From contig NZ_FNWO01000007.1 in NCBI RefSeq assembly GCF_900108475.1, positions 148,296-212,295 of the forward strand: a stretch of DNA of 64,000 nt. The letters are read 5' to 3'. The stretch comes from Magnetospirillum fulvum. Its GTDB lineage: Bacteria > Pseudomonadota > Alphaproteobacteria > Rhodospirillales > Magnetospirillaceae. The position numbers and the translations under genes were made by a program. Below, one piece after another: positions 28,682-37,968 of the stretch (position 1 is the stretch's first letter; the number at the start of each line of letters is the position of its first letter). Below the pieces are notes generated by a model that saw nothing but the letters and a program-made list of their open reading frames with translations, was not told where the DNA came from and ran no database searches.

Positions 28682-30709
28682 TCAGGAGGCAGAGGTGCAC
28701 GAGCGCTTACGAGCGATCAATTCCTCGTCGCATTTCGGGCAGAATTTGTGTTCGCCGGCGATATAGCCGTGCTTGGGGCAGATCGAGAAGGTGGGGGTGA
28801 CGGTGACGTAGGGCAGCCGGAAATTCTCCAACGCACGCCTCACCAGCTTCTTGCAGGCGTCGGCCGAGGAAATCCGCTCGCCCATATAAAGGTGCAACAC
28901 GGTGCCGCCGGTATATTTGCGCTGCAACTCGTCCTGACGCTCCAGCGCCTCGAACGGATCGTCGGTGAAGCCGACCGGAAGCTGGCTCGAATTGGTGTAA
29001 TAGGGCTGGTCCGGCGTTCCGGCCTGGAGAATGTCGGGATAGCGCTTGCGGTCTTCGCGGGCGAAGCGATAGGTGGTGCCTTCGGCCGGAGTCGCCTCCA
29101 GATTATAAAGGTGTCCGGTCTCTTCCTGGATCGCGACGATCCGGGCGCGGACATGGTCGAGGAAGCGCACCGCGAAGGCATGGCCCCAGGGGGTCGAGAT
29201 ATCCTCGTGGTCGGCGGAAAAGTTGCGGATCAACTCGTTGATGCCGTTGACGCCGATCGTCGAGAAATGGTTCCGCAGCGTGCCGAGATAGCGCCTGGTA
29301 TAGGGGAACAGGCCATCGTCCATGTGACGCTGGATCACCTTGCGCTTGATCTCGAGGCTGTTGCGGGCGATCTCCAGCAGCCGGTCGAGCCGGGCGAACA
29401 GCCCCTCCTCGTCGCCGCGATGGGTAAAGCCCAACCGGGCGCAATTGATCGTTACCACGCCGACCGATCCGGTCTGTTCGGCGCTGCCGAACAAGCCGTT
29501 GCCGCGCTTCAGCAACTCGGTCAGGTCAAGCTGGAGACGGCAGCACATCGAGCGGATCATGTGCGGCTTCAGTTCGGAATTCAGGAAGTTCTGGAAGTAC
29601 GGCAGCCCGTATTTCGCGGTCATCTCGAACAGACGACCGGCATTTTCTGACTCCCACGGGAAGTCGGGGGTGATGTTGTAGGTCGGGATCGGGAAGGTGA
29701 ACACCCGGCCCAGCGCGTCGCCCTTGGTCATCACCTCCATATAGGCGCGGTTGATCATGTCCATCTCGACCTGAAGATCGCCGTAGGTGAACGGCATCTC
29801 GACGCCGCCGATCACCGGAGCCTGCTCCTTCAAATCCTCGGGGCAGGTCCAGTCGAAAGTCAGGTTGGTGAACGGAGTCTGGGTGCCCCAGCGCGACGGG
29901 ACGTTGAGGTTGTAGACCAGTTCCTGGATGCACTGACGGACGTCTTCGTAAGACAGCGAATCGGCGCGGATGAACGCGGCCATATAGGTGTCGAACGAAC
30001 TGAACGCCTGGGCACCGGCCCACTCGTTCTGAAGGGTGCCAAGGAAGTTGACGATCTGGCCGACCGCGCTCGACATATGCTTGGGCGGACCGGCCTCGAC
30101 CTTGCCGGGAACGCCGTTCAGCCCCTCGGTCAGCAGGGTCCTGAGCGACCATCCGGCGCAATAGCCCGCCAGCATGTCGAGATCGTGGATATGGATATCG
30201 CCATCGCGGTGGGCGGTGCCGATCTCGGGCGGATAGACGTGCGACAGCCAGTAATTGGCCACCACTTTCCCCGAAACATTGAGGATCAGACCACCCAGGG
30301 AATAGCCCTGGTTGGCGTTGGCGTTGACCCGCCAGTCGGCGCGGTCGAGATACTCGTTGATCGAGGATTCGACATCGACGACGGTCTTTCTATCCTTACG
30401 CAGCCGCGCCCGCTGCTCACGATAGACGATATAGGCGCGCGCGGTGGCGAAGTGGTTGGCCGAGATCAGCACCTGCTCGACCACGTCTTGAAGCTGCTCG
30501 ATCTGGGGCGCCTGATCGACAAAGCGATGTTCGATCACCTTGGCGGCCTGGATCGTCAGCAGATAGGCCTCGGTGGGGTCGAAATCGCCGGTCGCCTTAC
30601 CAGCCCGCTCGATCGCCGAGCGGATTTTGTCGAGATCGAACGGCACTTCAAGCCCGTTGCGCTTGATGACCGAACGTGGCGACACAACGGGAAATGTTGA
30701 CCCGGACAT
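28682..30709 (-). CDS. nrdD: anaerobic ribonucleoside-triphosphate reductase, catalytic chain lacking the glycyl-radical tail
   Basis: 675 residues from the ATG at 30709 (AAGGA site upstream), preferred over a longer frame to 30754. An N-terminal ATP-cone (about 9-98; SVIKRNGLEVPFDLDKIRSAI) binds allosteric ATP/dATP. The barrel follows, with NVPSRWGTQTPFTNLTFDW, RSMCCRLQLDL and TINCARLGF. The C-terminus has the four-cysteine zinc site (ICPKHGYIAGEHKFCPKCDEE). The protein then ends, whereas normal NrdD continues into the glycyl-radical loop, here encoded by the next gene. It reduces NTPs to dNTPs without oxygen using formate as reductant. Two NrdR boxes upstream indicate control by the dNTP-sensing repressor. 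Confidence 0.93.
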   Translation of the reverse strand: MSGSTFPVVSPRSVIKRNGLEVPFDLDKIRSAIERAGKATGDFDPTEAYLLTIQAAKVIEHRFVDQAPQIEQLQDVVEQVLISANHFATARAYIVYREQRARLRKDRKTVVDVESSINEYLDRADWRVNANANQGYSLGGLILNVSGKVVANYWLSHVYPPEIGTAHRDGDIHIHDLDMLAGYCAGWSLRTLLTEGLNGVPGKVEAGPPKHMSSAVGQIVNFLGTLQNEWAGAQAFSSFDTYMAAFIRADSLSYEDVRQCIQELVYNLNVPSRWGTQTPFTNLTFDWTCPEDLKEQAPVIGGVEMPFTYGDLQVEMDMINRAYMEVMTKGDALGRVFTFPIPTYNITPDFPWESENAGRLFEMTAKYGLPYFQNFLNSELKPHMIRSMCCRLQLDLTELLKRGNGLFGSAEQTGSVGVVTINCARLGFTHRGDEEGLFARLDRLLEIARNSLEIKRKVIQRHMDDGLFPYTRRYLGTLRNHFSTIGVNGINELIRNFSADHEDISTPWGHAFAVRFLDHVRARIVAIQEETGHLYNLEATPAEGTTYRFAREDRKRYPDILQAGTPDQPYYTNSSQLPVGFTDDPFEALERQDELQRKYTGGTVLHLYMGERISSADACKKLVRRALENFRLPYVTVTPTFSICPKHGYIAGEHKFCPKCDEELIARKRSCTSAS

Positions 30710-30807
30710 CAGCGGATTCCTTAGGCAGAACAGGGCGGAAGGGGGGACGAACAACCCCGGCGATCACGGACCCACAACGGTCGGGCGCAGTCGAAAGCCG
30801 CGCTGTC

Positions 30808-30854
30808 ATCCTACATGTAGATGATCAACACGGCTTCAACGCTACATAGAGTAG
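30808..30854. promoter_or_regulatory. tandem NrdR boxes upstream of nrdD
   Basis: Box 1 core CTACATGTAG (30811-30820) fits the NrdR core CWAYATRTWG at all ten positions. Box 2 core CTACATAGAG (30842-30851) fits at nine. The cores are exactly 31 bases apart, three helical turns, which is the characteristic NrdR spacing. They lie about 100-145 bases before the nrdD start. NrdR represses ribonucleotide reductase genes when dATP is plentiful; nrdR itself is not in the window. Confidence 0.7.
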
Positions 30855-31036
30855 AGCCTGGCCCAGCCGAAAGTCAAGCTCGATTCAGCCCCACGTCCCG
30901 GCCGCATGGGCGGGAGGGGGGCTCGGGCTTTTCCCTGTTTCCATGTGAACGAACATGGTATAGACACTGTTTCCCGACGGGGCGGCCCCACGCGCGTGCG
31001 GCTGAATCGTGCGTGCGCGGTGGATTATTAACGAAT

Positions 31037-31121
31037 GCGGGCGTGGTGGAACTGGTAGACACACTGGATTTAGGTTCCAGCGGCGCAAGCCATGGGGGTT
31101 CAAGTCCCTTCGCCCGCACCA
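31037..31121 (+). tRNA. tRNA-Leu(UAG)
   Basis: 85 bases including encoded CCA. The acceptor stem GCGGGCG (31037-31043) pairs with CGCCCGC (31111-31117). The anticodon stem CTGGA/TCCAG encloses loop TTTAGGT with anticodon TAG, reading CUN leucine codons. A long variable arm, as expected for leucine, and a T-loop GTTCAAGTC are visible. It lies upstream of tig. Confidence 0.96.
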
Positions 31122-31232
31122 GCGTGCCCCTGATAGCTCCGCAACGGGCGCTCGCCGGACGGGCAGTCGCGACCCGTGATCCGCGCCGGGGCCACCGGAT
31201 GCAACCCACTCGACTCGATTGGCGAAAGACTG

Positions 31233-32651
31233 ATGCAGGTAACCGAGATCAATTCCGACGGCCTAAGACGTGATTTCAAGGTCGTCGTTCCCGCCTCCCA
31301 CCTCGACCAGCGGATGCAGGACAAGCTGACCCAGTTGGCCGGCACCATCAGCCTCCCCGGCTTCCGCCCGGGCAAGGTGCCGCTGGCGATTGTCCGCAAG
31401 AAATATTCTTCGGCGGTGCTGGGCGAGATTCTGGAAGCCGCCGTCAATGACGCCATCGGCAAGGCGGTCGAGAGCAGCGGCCTGCGTCCGGCCGCCCAGC
31501 CCAAGGTCGAAATCACCTCGTTCGCCGAGGGCACCGACCTTGAATTCGACCTCGCCATCGAGGTGATGCCGGAAATCACCCTGGTTGATTTCGCCACCAT
31601 CAGTCTGGTGCGTGACAAGGCGATCATCGCCGATGCCGAGATCGATACCGTGTTGACCGGAATCGCCGAACGCAACGGCAGCACCGAAACGGTCGAACGC
31701 GCCGCCGCCTCTGGCGACGTGGTGGTGATCGACTTCCTCGGCAAGCTGAACGGCGAGCCCTTCCCCGGCGGTGCCGCCGAGCGTTATTCGCTGAAGCTCG
31801 GCTCGAACACCTTCATCCCCGGCTTCGAAGACCAGTTGATCGGCCTGTCGGCGGGCGACGCCAAGGTGATCGAGGTCACCTTCCCCGAAGGCTATGGCAA
31901 CGAATCGCTGTCGGGTCAGCCCGCCACCTTCGACATCACCCTCCACGAAGTCCAGGCGAGCAAGCCGGCCGAGATCAACGACGAGTTGGCCAAGGCCGTC
32001 GGGATGGAAAGCCTCGACGCCCTGAAGGACGCGATCCGCGCCGAAGTCGGCCGCGATCTCACCAACGCCTCGCGTCTGAAGGTCAAGCGCGCCCTGCTCG
32101 ACGCCCTGGCCGCCAGCCACGATTTCCCGGTCCCGGTCTCGATGGTCGAGTCCGAGTTCGAGGCGATCTGGAAGCAGCTTGAGGAAGGCCGCAAGGCCGG
32201 TCAGGTCGATCCGGCCGACGAAGGCAAGTCCGACGACGAGTTGAAGACCGAGTACCGCACCCTGTCCGAGCGCCGCGTGCGCCTGGGCCTGCTGCTGGCC
32301 GAAGTCGGCCGGGTCAATGAAGTCACCGTGACCCAAGACGACATCAACCGCGCCATCCTCAACGAAGCCCGCGCCTATCCGGGCCAGGAGCATCTGGTTC
32401 TTCAGTACTACCAGAAGAACAAGGACGCGATCGAATCGCTGCGCGCTCCGGTCTACGAGGAAAAGGTCGTCGATTTCATCCTCGAGAAGGCGTCGGTCAC
32501 CGACCGTGAAGTCGCGGCCGAGGATCTCCGCCGCGAGCATGCCGAAGCCGAGGGAACCGCGACCGAGGGAGCCGACGAGGCCGACGAGGCCGAGGGCGAT
32601 GACAGCCCCAAGCCGAAAAAGCGTGCGCCGCGCAAGAAGTCGGCAGAATAA
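31233..32651 (+). CDS. tig: trigger factor
   Basis: 472-residue ribosome-associated chaperone and peptidyl-prolyl isomerase that meets nascent chains at the exit tunnel. The N-terminal ribosome-binding domain has the GFRPGKVPLAIVRKKY signature (about residues 45-60). The FKBP-like domain spans about 150-245 (GDVVVIDFLGKLNGEPFPGG), and a helical C-terminal chaperone domain follows. The tail (about 430-472) is highly charged, acidic then lysine-rich (SPKPKKRAPRKKSAE), a common alphaproteobacterial feature. The ATG at 31233 matches the conserved MQVTE start. It heads the tig-clpP-clpX-lon block. Confidence 0.97.
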   Translation: MQVTEINSDGLRRDFKVVVPASHLDQRMQDKLTQLAGTISLPGFRPGKVPLAIVRKKYSSAVLGEILEAAVNDAIGKAVESSGLRPAAQPKVEITSFAEGTDLEFDLAIEVMPEITLVDFATISLVRDKAIIADAEIDTVLTGIAERNGSTETVERAAASGDVVVIDFLGKLNGEPFPGGAAERYSLKLGSNTFIPGFEDQLIGLSAGDAKVIEVTFPEGYGNESLSGQPATFDITLHEVQASKPAEINDELAKAVGMESLDALKDAIRAEVGRDLTNASRLKVKRALLDALAASHDFPVPVSMVESEFEAIWKQLEEGRKAGQVDPADEGKSDDELKTEYRTLSERRVRLGLLLAEVGRVNEVTVTQDDINRAILNEARAYPGQEHLVLQYYQKNKDAIESLRAPVYEEKVVDFILEKASVTDREVAAEDLRREHAEAEGTATEGADEADEAEGDDSPKPKKRAPRKKSAE

Positions 32652-32705
32652 TAAGGCGGGCGGTCGGATCGGAAACGGTCCGGCCGCCTCCCGCCCAAGA
32701 CAGTT

Positions 32706-32728
32706 CCGGTCGGACCTTCTCCGACCGG
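32706..32728 (+). other. hairpin between tig and clpP
   Basis: CCGGTCGG (32706-32713) and CCGACCGG (32721-32728) form a perfect 8-bp stem with a seven-base loop in the 102-base tig-clpP gap. No T-run follows, and it ends 25 bases before the clpP start. It could be an mRNA stabiliser, a processing site or a weak attenuator. Confidence 0.35.
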
Positions 32729-32753
32729 TTCGCGAACCGCAGAAGGATGGACC

Positions 32754-33398
32754 ATGCGCGAGAGAGACCCTATCGACCTCTACATGAATACGCTGGTGCC
32801 CATGGTGGTCGAACAGACCAATCGCGGCGAGCGTTCTTACGACATCTACTCGCGCCTGCTGAAGGAACGGATCGTCTTCCTGACCGGTCAGGTTCATGAC
32901 GAAGTCGCTTGCTTGATCTGCGCGCAGTTCCTGTTCCTCGAATCGGAAAACCCGACCAAGGACATCGCGTTCTACATCAATTCGCCGGGCGGGGTCGTCA
33001 CCTCGGGCCTCGCGATCTACGACACGATGCAATATATCCGCCCGGCGGTATCGACCGTGTGTATCGGTCAGGCGGCCTCGATGGGCTCGCTGCTGCTGAC
33101 GGCCGGTGCCAAGGGCAAGCGCTATTCGCTGCCCAATTCGCGGATCATGGTCCACCAGCCCTCGGGCGGGGCCCAGGGTCAGGCGACCGACATTGAAATT
33201 CAGGCCCGTGAGATACTTGCGCTCCGCGCCCGCCTCAACAATATCTATGTTGACCACACCGGCCAGCCTTTGGAGGTGATCGAGCGGATTATGGAGCGCG
33301 ACAAGTTCATGACCGCCGATGAAGCCCGCGAATTCGGCTTGATCGACAATGTCGTTAACAAGCGCTCCGTACCCGAGGGAGACGGCGCCTCCACCTGA
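32754..33398 (+). CDS. clpP: ATP-dependent Clp protease proteolytic subunit
   Basis: 214-residue serine peptidase forming the tetradecameric chamber of ClpXP. The catalytic triad is visible: S109 (GQAASMGS), H134 (MVHQPSGG) and D183 ([10 protein letters not shown]). A short propeptide precedes the mature N-terminus, which probably begins near the [10 protein letters not shown] segment. Length is normal. clpX follows on the same strand after 145 bases, and tig lies upstream, the standard arrangement. Confidence 0.98.
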   Translation: MRERDPIDLYMNTLVPMVVEQTNRGERSYDIYSRLLKERIVFLTGQVHDEVACLICAQFLFLESENPTKDIAFYINSPGGVVTSGLAIYDTMQYIRPAVSTVCIGQAASMGSLLLTAGAKGKRYSLPNSRIMVHQPSGGAQGQATDIEIQAREILALRARLNNIYVDHTGQPLEVIERIMERDKFMTADEAREFGLIDNVVNKRSVPEGDGAST

Positions 33399-33543
33399 TC
33401 CCACCCCTCCCCTCTCGCGGCCGTGCCGGCCCGCCAGCCCCATCTATCGGGGTAAATGATAGATATTGTCATTGTCTGGTCGGGTCGGCTGCGGCTAACA
33501 TACGTTTGACGCGGATGCGGGGGGTTGACCCAATGGAGCTTCG

Positions 33544-34809
33544 ATGACCAAGTCCACCAGCGGCGATTCAAAAAGCACTCTGTATTGCTCCTTCTGTGGC
33601 AAGAGCCAGCACGAAGTGAGAAAGCTGATCGCCGGGCCCACCGTGTTCATCTGCGACGAATGCGTCGAGCTGTGCATGGACATCATCCGCGAAGAGCACA
33701 AGACCCATTTGGTCCGCTCCAGCGACGGTGTGCCGACGCCGAAGGATATTCGTGCCGTCCTCGATGACTATGTCATCGGCCAGGACCACGCCAAAAAGGT
33801 GTTGTCCGTCGCCGTTCACAATCACTACAAGCGATTGCAGCACGGCGCCAAGAGCAACGAGGTCGAACTCGCCAAGTCCAACATCCTGCTGATCGGCCCG
33901 ACCGGTTGCGGCAAGACGTTGCTGGCGCAGACCTTGGCCCGCATCCTCGACGTGCCGTTCACGATGGCCGATGCCACCACCCTGACCGAAGCGGGCTATG
34001 TCGGTGAGGATGTCGAAAACATCATCCTCAAGCTGTTGCAGGCGGCGGAATACAATGTCGAGCGCGCCCAGCGCGGCATCGTCTATATCGACGAGGTCGA
34101 TAAGATCAGCCGCAAGTCCGACAACCCGTCGATCACCCGCGACGTTTCGGGCGAAGGTGTCCAGCAGGCCCTGCTGAAGATCATGGAAGGCACCGTCGCC
34201 TCGGTGCCGCCCCAGGGCGGGCGCAAGCATCCGCAGCAGGAATTCCTTCAGGTCGATACCACCAACATCCTGTTCATCTGCGGCGGTGCCTTCGCTGGTC
34301 TGGAAAAGATCATCGGCAGCCGGGGCAAGGGCACCTCGATCGGCTTCGGTGCCGAGGTCCGTGGCCCGGACGAGCGCCGTACCGGTGAAATCCTGCGCGA
34401 GGTCGAGCCCGAGGATCTGCTGAAATTCGGTCTGATCCCCGAATTCGTCGGTCGTCTGCCGGTCCTGGCGACGCTGGAAGATCTCGACGTCAGTGCCCTG
34501 ATCGAAATCCTGTCCAAGCCGAAGAACGCCCTGGTCAAGCAGTACCAGCGCCTGTTCGAGATGGAGGACGTTCGTCTCTCCTTCAACGAGGACGCGCTCC
34601 GCTCGATCTCGGAAAAGGCGATCCAGCGCAAGACCGGCGCGCGCGGCCTGCGCTCGATCATGGAAAGCATCCTGCTCGACACCATGTTCGACCTGCCCGG
34701 CCTCGAAGCCGTCGATGAAGTGGTGGTCAACAAGGAAGTGGTCGAAGGCCGCGCCCAGCCTCTCTACATCTATTCCGAACGGCGCGAGGATGTCGGCACC
34801 TCCGCTTAA
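33544..34809 (+). CDS. clpX: ATP-dependent Clp protease ATP-binding subunit ClpX
   Basis: 421-residue AAA+ unfoldase that selects and threads substrates into ClpP. An N-terminal zinc-binding domain has two CxxC pairs (YCSFCGK and CDECVELC). Walker A is [10 protein letters not shown], Walker B is [10 protein letters not shown], and the pore GYVGED and IGFGAEV ClpP-docking loop are present. The sensor-2 region is [10 protein letters not shown]. The ATG at 33544 follows a GGAG site. Conserved linkage to clpP and lon supports the call. Confidence 0.98.
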   Translation: MTKSTSGDSKSTLYCSFCGKSQHEVRKLIAGPTVFICDECVELCMDIIREEHKTHLVRSSDGVPTPKDIRAVLDDYVIGQDHAKKVLSVAVHNHYKRLQHGAKSNEVELAKSNILLIGPTGCGKTLLAQTLARILDVPFTMADATTLTEAGYVGEDVENIILKLLQAAEYNVERAQRGIVYIDEVDKISRKSDNPSITRDVSGEGVQQALLKIMEGTVASVPPQGGRKHPQQEFLQVDTTNILFICGGAFAGLEKIIGSRGKGTSIGFGAEVRGPDERRTGEILREVEPEDLLKFGLIPEFVGRLPVLATLEDLDVSALIEILSKPKNALVKQYQRLFEMEDVRLSFNEDALRSISEKAIQRKTGARGLRSIMESILLDTMFDLPGLEAVDEVVVNKEVVEGRAQPLYIYSERREDVGTSA

Positions 34810-34824
34810 GACCGATCCGGTGGC

Positions 34825-34848
34825 GGAAGGAGCGGGGTCGCTCCTTCC
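34825..34848 (+). terminator. hairpin downstream of clpX
   Basis: GGAAGGAGCG and CGCTCCTTCC form a perfect 10-bp stem with loop GGGT, starting 15 bases after the clpX stop. It lacks a following T-run but is placed as a clpX terminator, leaving lon with its own promoter. Confidence 0.5.
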
Positions 34849-34887
34849 CGTCGCGGCGGTCCGAGCAGCAGCCGGTGTCCACCGCCC

Positions 34888-34916
34888 CTTGACGAGAGCC
34901 GATCTCATTACAATCT
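34888..34916 (+). promoter_or_regulatory. candidate lon promoter
   Basis: CTTGAC (34888-34893) and CAATCT (34911-34916) are separated by 17 bases and lie about 70 bases before the lon start, after the clpX hairpin. The CTTGAC -35 fits both housekeeping and heat-shock sigma factors in alphaproteobacteria. The assignment is tentative. Confidence 0.35.
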
Positions 34917-34986
34917 TTCGTCATAGGTAGTCACATCGCCCCCGTCGGCTCCGCGATGTCTGGAGCCGCAGACCTTACGAGGCAGA

Positions 34987-37401
34987 ATGGTCGAAGCCCC
35001 CCATGACGACATCTTCCCGGTCCTTCCGCTCCGGGACATCGTCGTCTTCCCGCACATGATCGTCCCCCTGTTCGTCGGCCGCGATAAATCGGTCCGCGCC
35101 CTGGAAGACGTGATGCGCGAGGACAAGCAGATCCTGCTGGTGGCGCAAAAGAACGCCGCCCAGGACGATCCCACCACCGACGACATCTATGCCGTCGGGA
35201 CCGTCTCGACGGTGCTGCAATTGCTGAAGCTGCCCGACGGAACCGTCAAGGTTCTGGTCGAGGGCGGCCGTCGCGCCCGCATCACCGGCTTTACCGAGAA
35301 CGAATCGTTCTTCCAGGCCCGCGCCGAATCGATCGGCGAGCGGACCGGCAACCAGCAGGAACTGGAAGCGCTGTCGCGCTCGGTGGTCGCCCAGTTCGAG
35401 CAATACATCAAACTCAACAAGAAGATTCCGCCCGAGGTGCTGGTCTCGATCAACCAGATCGAGGACGCGGCCAAGCTGGCCGACACCGTCGCCTCGCACC
35501 TCGCGCTCAAGATCGCCGACAAGCAGGAATTGCTTGAGATCGAGGTCGTCTCCGAACGGCTGGAGCGGGTCTATTCCTACATGGAGGGCGAAATCGGCGT
35601 CCTTCAGGTGGAAAAGAAAATCCGCAACCGCGTCAAGCGGCAGATGGAGAAGACTCAGCGCGAGTACTATCTCAACGAGCAGCTGAAGGCGATCCAGAAG
35701 GAACTGGGCGAGACCGAGGACGGCAAGGACGAAGTCGCCGAGATCGAAGAGCGGATCGCCAAGACCAAGCTGACCCCCGAGGCGCGCGAGAAGGCGCTGG
35801 CCGAACTCAAGAAACTGAAGTCGATGAGCCCGATGTCGGCCGAGGCCACCGTCGTGCGCAATTATCTCGACTGGATGCTGACGATTCCGTGGAAGAAGCG
35901 CAGCAAGGTCAAGAAGGACGTCGCGCTGGCGGAAAAGGTGCTCAACGCCGACCATTACGGCCTCGAAAAGGTCAAGGAACGCATCCTCGAATATCTTGCC
36001 GTGCAGATTCGCACCGACAAGGTTCGCGGCCCGATCCTGTGCCTGGTCGGCCCGCCGGGCGTCGGCAAGACCTCGCTCGGCAAGTCGATCGCCCACGCCA
36101 CCGGTCGCAATTTCGTCCGGATGAGCTTGGGCGGGGTACGGGACGAAGCCGAGGTTCGCGGCCATCGCCGCACCTATATCGGCTCGATGCCGGGCAAGAT
36201 CATCCAGGGGATGAAGAAGGCAAAGTCGTCCAACCCGCTGTTCCTGCTCGATGAAATCGACAAGCTGGGCGCGGATTGGCGCGGCGACCCCGCCTCTGCC
36301 CTGCTCGAAGTACTCGACCCCGAACAGAATTCCAGCTTCAACGACCATTACCTCGAGGTCGATTACGACCTGTCCGATGTGATGTTCGTTACCACCGCCA
36401 ACACGATGCGGATGCCGCAGCCGCTGCTTGACCGGATGGAGATCATCCGTCTCTCGGGCTATACCGAGGACGAGAAGGTCGAGATCGCCAAGCGCCACCT
36501 GCTCGGCAAGGTGATCAAGGCGGCGGGGCTGCGTCCCGGCGAATGGTCGATCAGCGATGAATCGCTGCGCCACATCGTCCGTTATTACACGCGGGAAGCG
36601 GGCGTCCGCAACATGGAGCGCGAACTGGCCAATCTGGCCCGCAAGGCGGTCAAGGAGATCGTCTCGAAGGGCAAGGACAAGGTTGCCATCACGCCCCGCA
36701 ACCTCGAAAAATATGCTGGCATCCGCCGCTATCATTTCGGCGAGGTCGAGGACACCGATCTGGTCGGCGTCGTCACCGGACTGGCCTGGACCGAGGTCGG
36801 CGGCGAATTGCTGACGATTGAAGCGGTCAGCATGCCGGGCAAGGGCACCTTCGCCCATACCGGCAAGCTGGGCGACGTGATGCAGGAATCCGTGCAGGCC
36901 GCCCGTTCCTATGTCCGGTCGCGCTCGGTCAGCCTGGGGATCAAGCCGACCGCGTTCGAGAAGCGCGATATCCACGTCCACGTTCCCGAAGGCGCCACCC
37001 CCAAGGACGGCCCCTCGGCCGGTGTCGCGATGTGCACCGCGATCGTCTCGGTCCTGACCGGTATCGCGGTTCGCCGTGACGTCGCGATGACCGGCGAAAT
37101 CACCCTGCGCGGGCGGGTTCTGCCGATCGGCGGACTTAAGGAAAAGCTGTTGGCGGCGCTGCGCGGCGGCATCAAGACGGTGCTGATCCCCAAGGACAAT
37201 GAAAAGGATCTCGCCGAGATTCCCGACAACGTCAAAAAAGGGATGACGATTCTGCCCGTCGCCACCGCCGACGAGGTGTTGAAGCACGCCTTGGTGCGGA
37301 TGCCTGCGGCGATCGAGTGGGACGAGACCGACGGCGAGACTCCCGCCAAGGTTGCCGCCGATACTGATAGCGCCGCTGTGGGAGGCGTGCTGACCCATTG
37401 A
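34987..37401 (+). CDS. lon: ATP-dependent endopeptidase Lon
   Basis: 804-residue AAA+ serine protease degrading misfolded and regulatory proteins. The N-terminal substrate-binding LON domain covers about 8-205 ([20 protein letters not shown]), then a coiled-coil segment, the ATPase (Walker [10 protein letters not shown], Walker [10 protein letters not shown]) and the protease domain with the Ser/Lys dyad: S677 in [11 protein letters not shown] and a lysine at about 720 in [13 protein letters not shown]. Length and order are standard. It follows clpX and precedes hupB, the conserved arrangement. Confidence 0.98.
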   Translation: MVEAPHDDIFPVLPLRDIVVFPHMIVPLFVGRDKSVRALEDVMREDKQILLVAQKNAAQDDPTTDDIYAVGTVSTVLQLLKLPDGTVKVLVEGGRRARITGFTENESFFQARAESIGERTGNQQELEALSRSVVAQFEQYIKLNKKIPPEVLVSINQIEDAAKLADTVASHLALKIADKQELLEIEVVSERLERVYSYMEGEIGVLQVEKKIRNRVKRQMEKTQREYYLNEQLKAIQKELGETEDGKDEVAEIEERIAKTKLTPEAREKALAELKKLKSMSPMSAEATVVRNYLDWMLTIPWKKRSKVKKDVALAEKVLNADHYGLEKVKERILEYLAVQIRTDKVRGPILCLVGPPGVGKTSLGKSIAHATGRNFVRMSLGGVRDEAEVRGHRRTYIGSMPGKIIQGMKKAKSSNPLFLLDEIDKLGADWRGDPASALLEVLDPEQNSSFNDHYLEVDYDLSDVMFVTTANTMRMPQPLLDRMEIIRLSGYTEDEKVEIAKRHLLGKVIKAAGLRPGEWSISDESLRHIVRYYTREAGVRNMERELANLARKAVKEIVSKGKDKVAITPRNLEKYAGIRRYHFGEVEDTDLVGVVTGLAWTEVGGELLTIEAVSMPGKGTFAHTGKLGDVMQESVQAARSYVRSRSVSLGIKPTAFEKRDIHVHVPEGATPKDGPSAGVAMCTAIVSVLTGIAVRRDVAMTGEITLRGRVLPIGGLKEKLLAALRGGIKTVLIPKDNEKDLAEIPDNVKKGMTILPVATADEVLKHALVRMPAAIEWDETDGETPAKVAADTDSAAVGGVLTH

Positions 37402-37405
37402 ACGA

Positions 37406-37449
37406 ACGATCTGTCTCCCGTCAATCCTGACGGACGGGAGACAGATCGT
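37406..37449 (+). terminator. terminator hairpin after lon
   Basis: A perfect 17-bp inverted repeat (37406-37422 and 37433-37449) with a ten-base loop begins five bases after the lon stop. No strong T-run follows, but stem length and position make termination or 3'-end stabilisation likely. Confidence 0.65.
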
Positions 37450-37482
37450 GTCGTCTTGGGCTCATCATTGCTGCATTGCCGG

Positions 37483-37512
37483 TTGACGCTCTCAAAGAGC
37501 GTGACTTACACT
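37483..37512 (+). promoter_or_regulatory. candidate hupB promoter
   Basis: TTGACG (37483-37488) and TACACT (37507-37512) are spaced by 18 bases and lie 64-93 bases upstream of the HU start. The spacer contains a small GCTCT/AGAGC dyad. This is a good housekeeping-sigma match for a highly expressed nucleoid protein. Confidence 0.5.
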
Positions 37513-37575
37513 GCGTCATCCTGACCGTAAGGCGGCCGGCATGGCCGTTTTTTCTGTAAATTCATGGGGGCAACC

Positions 37576-37851
37576 TTGTCGAACAAGAACGATCTGGTGG
37601 CGGCCGTGGCCGACTCGACCGGCCTGTCCAAGACCGAAGCGGCCACCGCCGTCGATGCCGTTTTTCAGGCGATCTCCAATGCTCTGAAGGAAGGCGACGA
37701 AGTCCGGCTGGTTGGCTTCGGAACTTTTGCGGTCACCGACCGCGCCGCGTCGGAGGGGCGTAACCCCCGCACCGGCGAAAAGATTGCAATCCCGGCCTCG
37801 AAGCTGCCGAAGTTCAAGGCGGGCAAGGGACTGAAGGACGCGATCCAGTAA
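37576..37851 (+). CDS. hupB: DNA-binding protein HU
   Basis: 91-residue histone-like protein that bends and compacts DNA as a dimer. It shows the whole HU/IHF fold: KNDLVAAVADSTGLSKTEA helices, then VRLVGFGTFAV and the DNA-binding arm region GRNPRTGEKIAIPAS, ending FKAGKGLKDAI. A TTG at 37576 is preferred because a GGGGG run lies five bases upstream and it gives the usual short N-terminus; an ATG at 37564 would add four residues. Follows lon as in many alphaproteobacteria. Confidence 0.97.
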   Translation: MSNKNDLVAAVADSTGLSKTEAATAVDAVFQAISNALKEGDEVRLVGFGTFAVTDRAASEGRNPRTGEKIAIPASKLPKFKAGKGLKDAIQ

Positions 37852-37869
37852 GCCCCTCTTACCGTTTCG

Positions 37870-37887
37870 CCGGTCCCCAGGGACCGG
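37870..37887 (+). terminator. small hairpin between hupB and tRNA-Val
   Basis: CCGGTCC/GGACCGG forms a 7-bp stem with loop CCAG directly downstream of hupB. It may end the hupB transcript. There is no T-run. Confidence 0.35.
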
Positions 37888-37892
37888 CTCTC

Positions 37893-37968
37893 GGGCGGTT
37901 AGCTCAGCTGGAAGAGCATCTCGTTTACACCGAGAGGGTCGGCGGTTCGAACCCGTCACCGCCCACCA
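37893..37968 (+). tRNA. tRNA-Val(UAC)
   Basis: 76 bases with encoded CCA. Acceptor GGGCGGT (37893-37899) pairs with ACCGCCC (37958-37964). D-arm AGCTCAGCTGG, anticodon loop TTTACAC with anticodon TAC, and T-loop GTTCGAACC are all canonical. It marks the left border of a gene-poor island and is a plausible integration target, although no repeat of its 3' end was found. Confidence 0.97.

Noticed and set aside
31263..33443. 726-codon minus-strand open frame over tig and clpP
   Set aside because: It spans two well-identified plus-strand genes and has no recognisable domain.
34975..37398. 807-codon minus-strand open frame over lon
   Set aside because: It is the exact antisense of lon; the plus-strand frame carries all Lon motifs.
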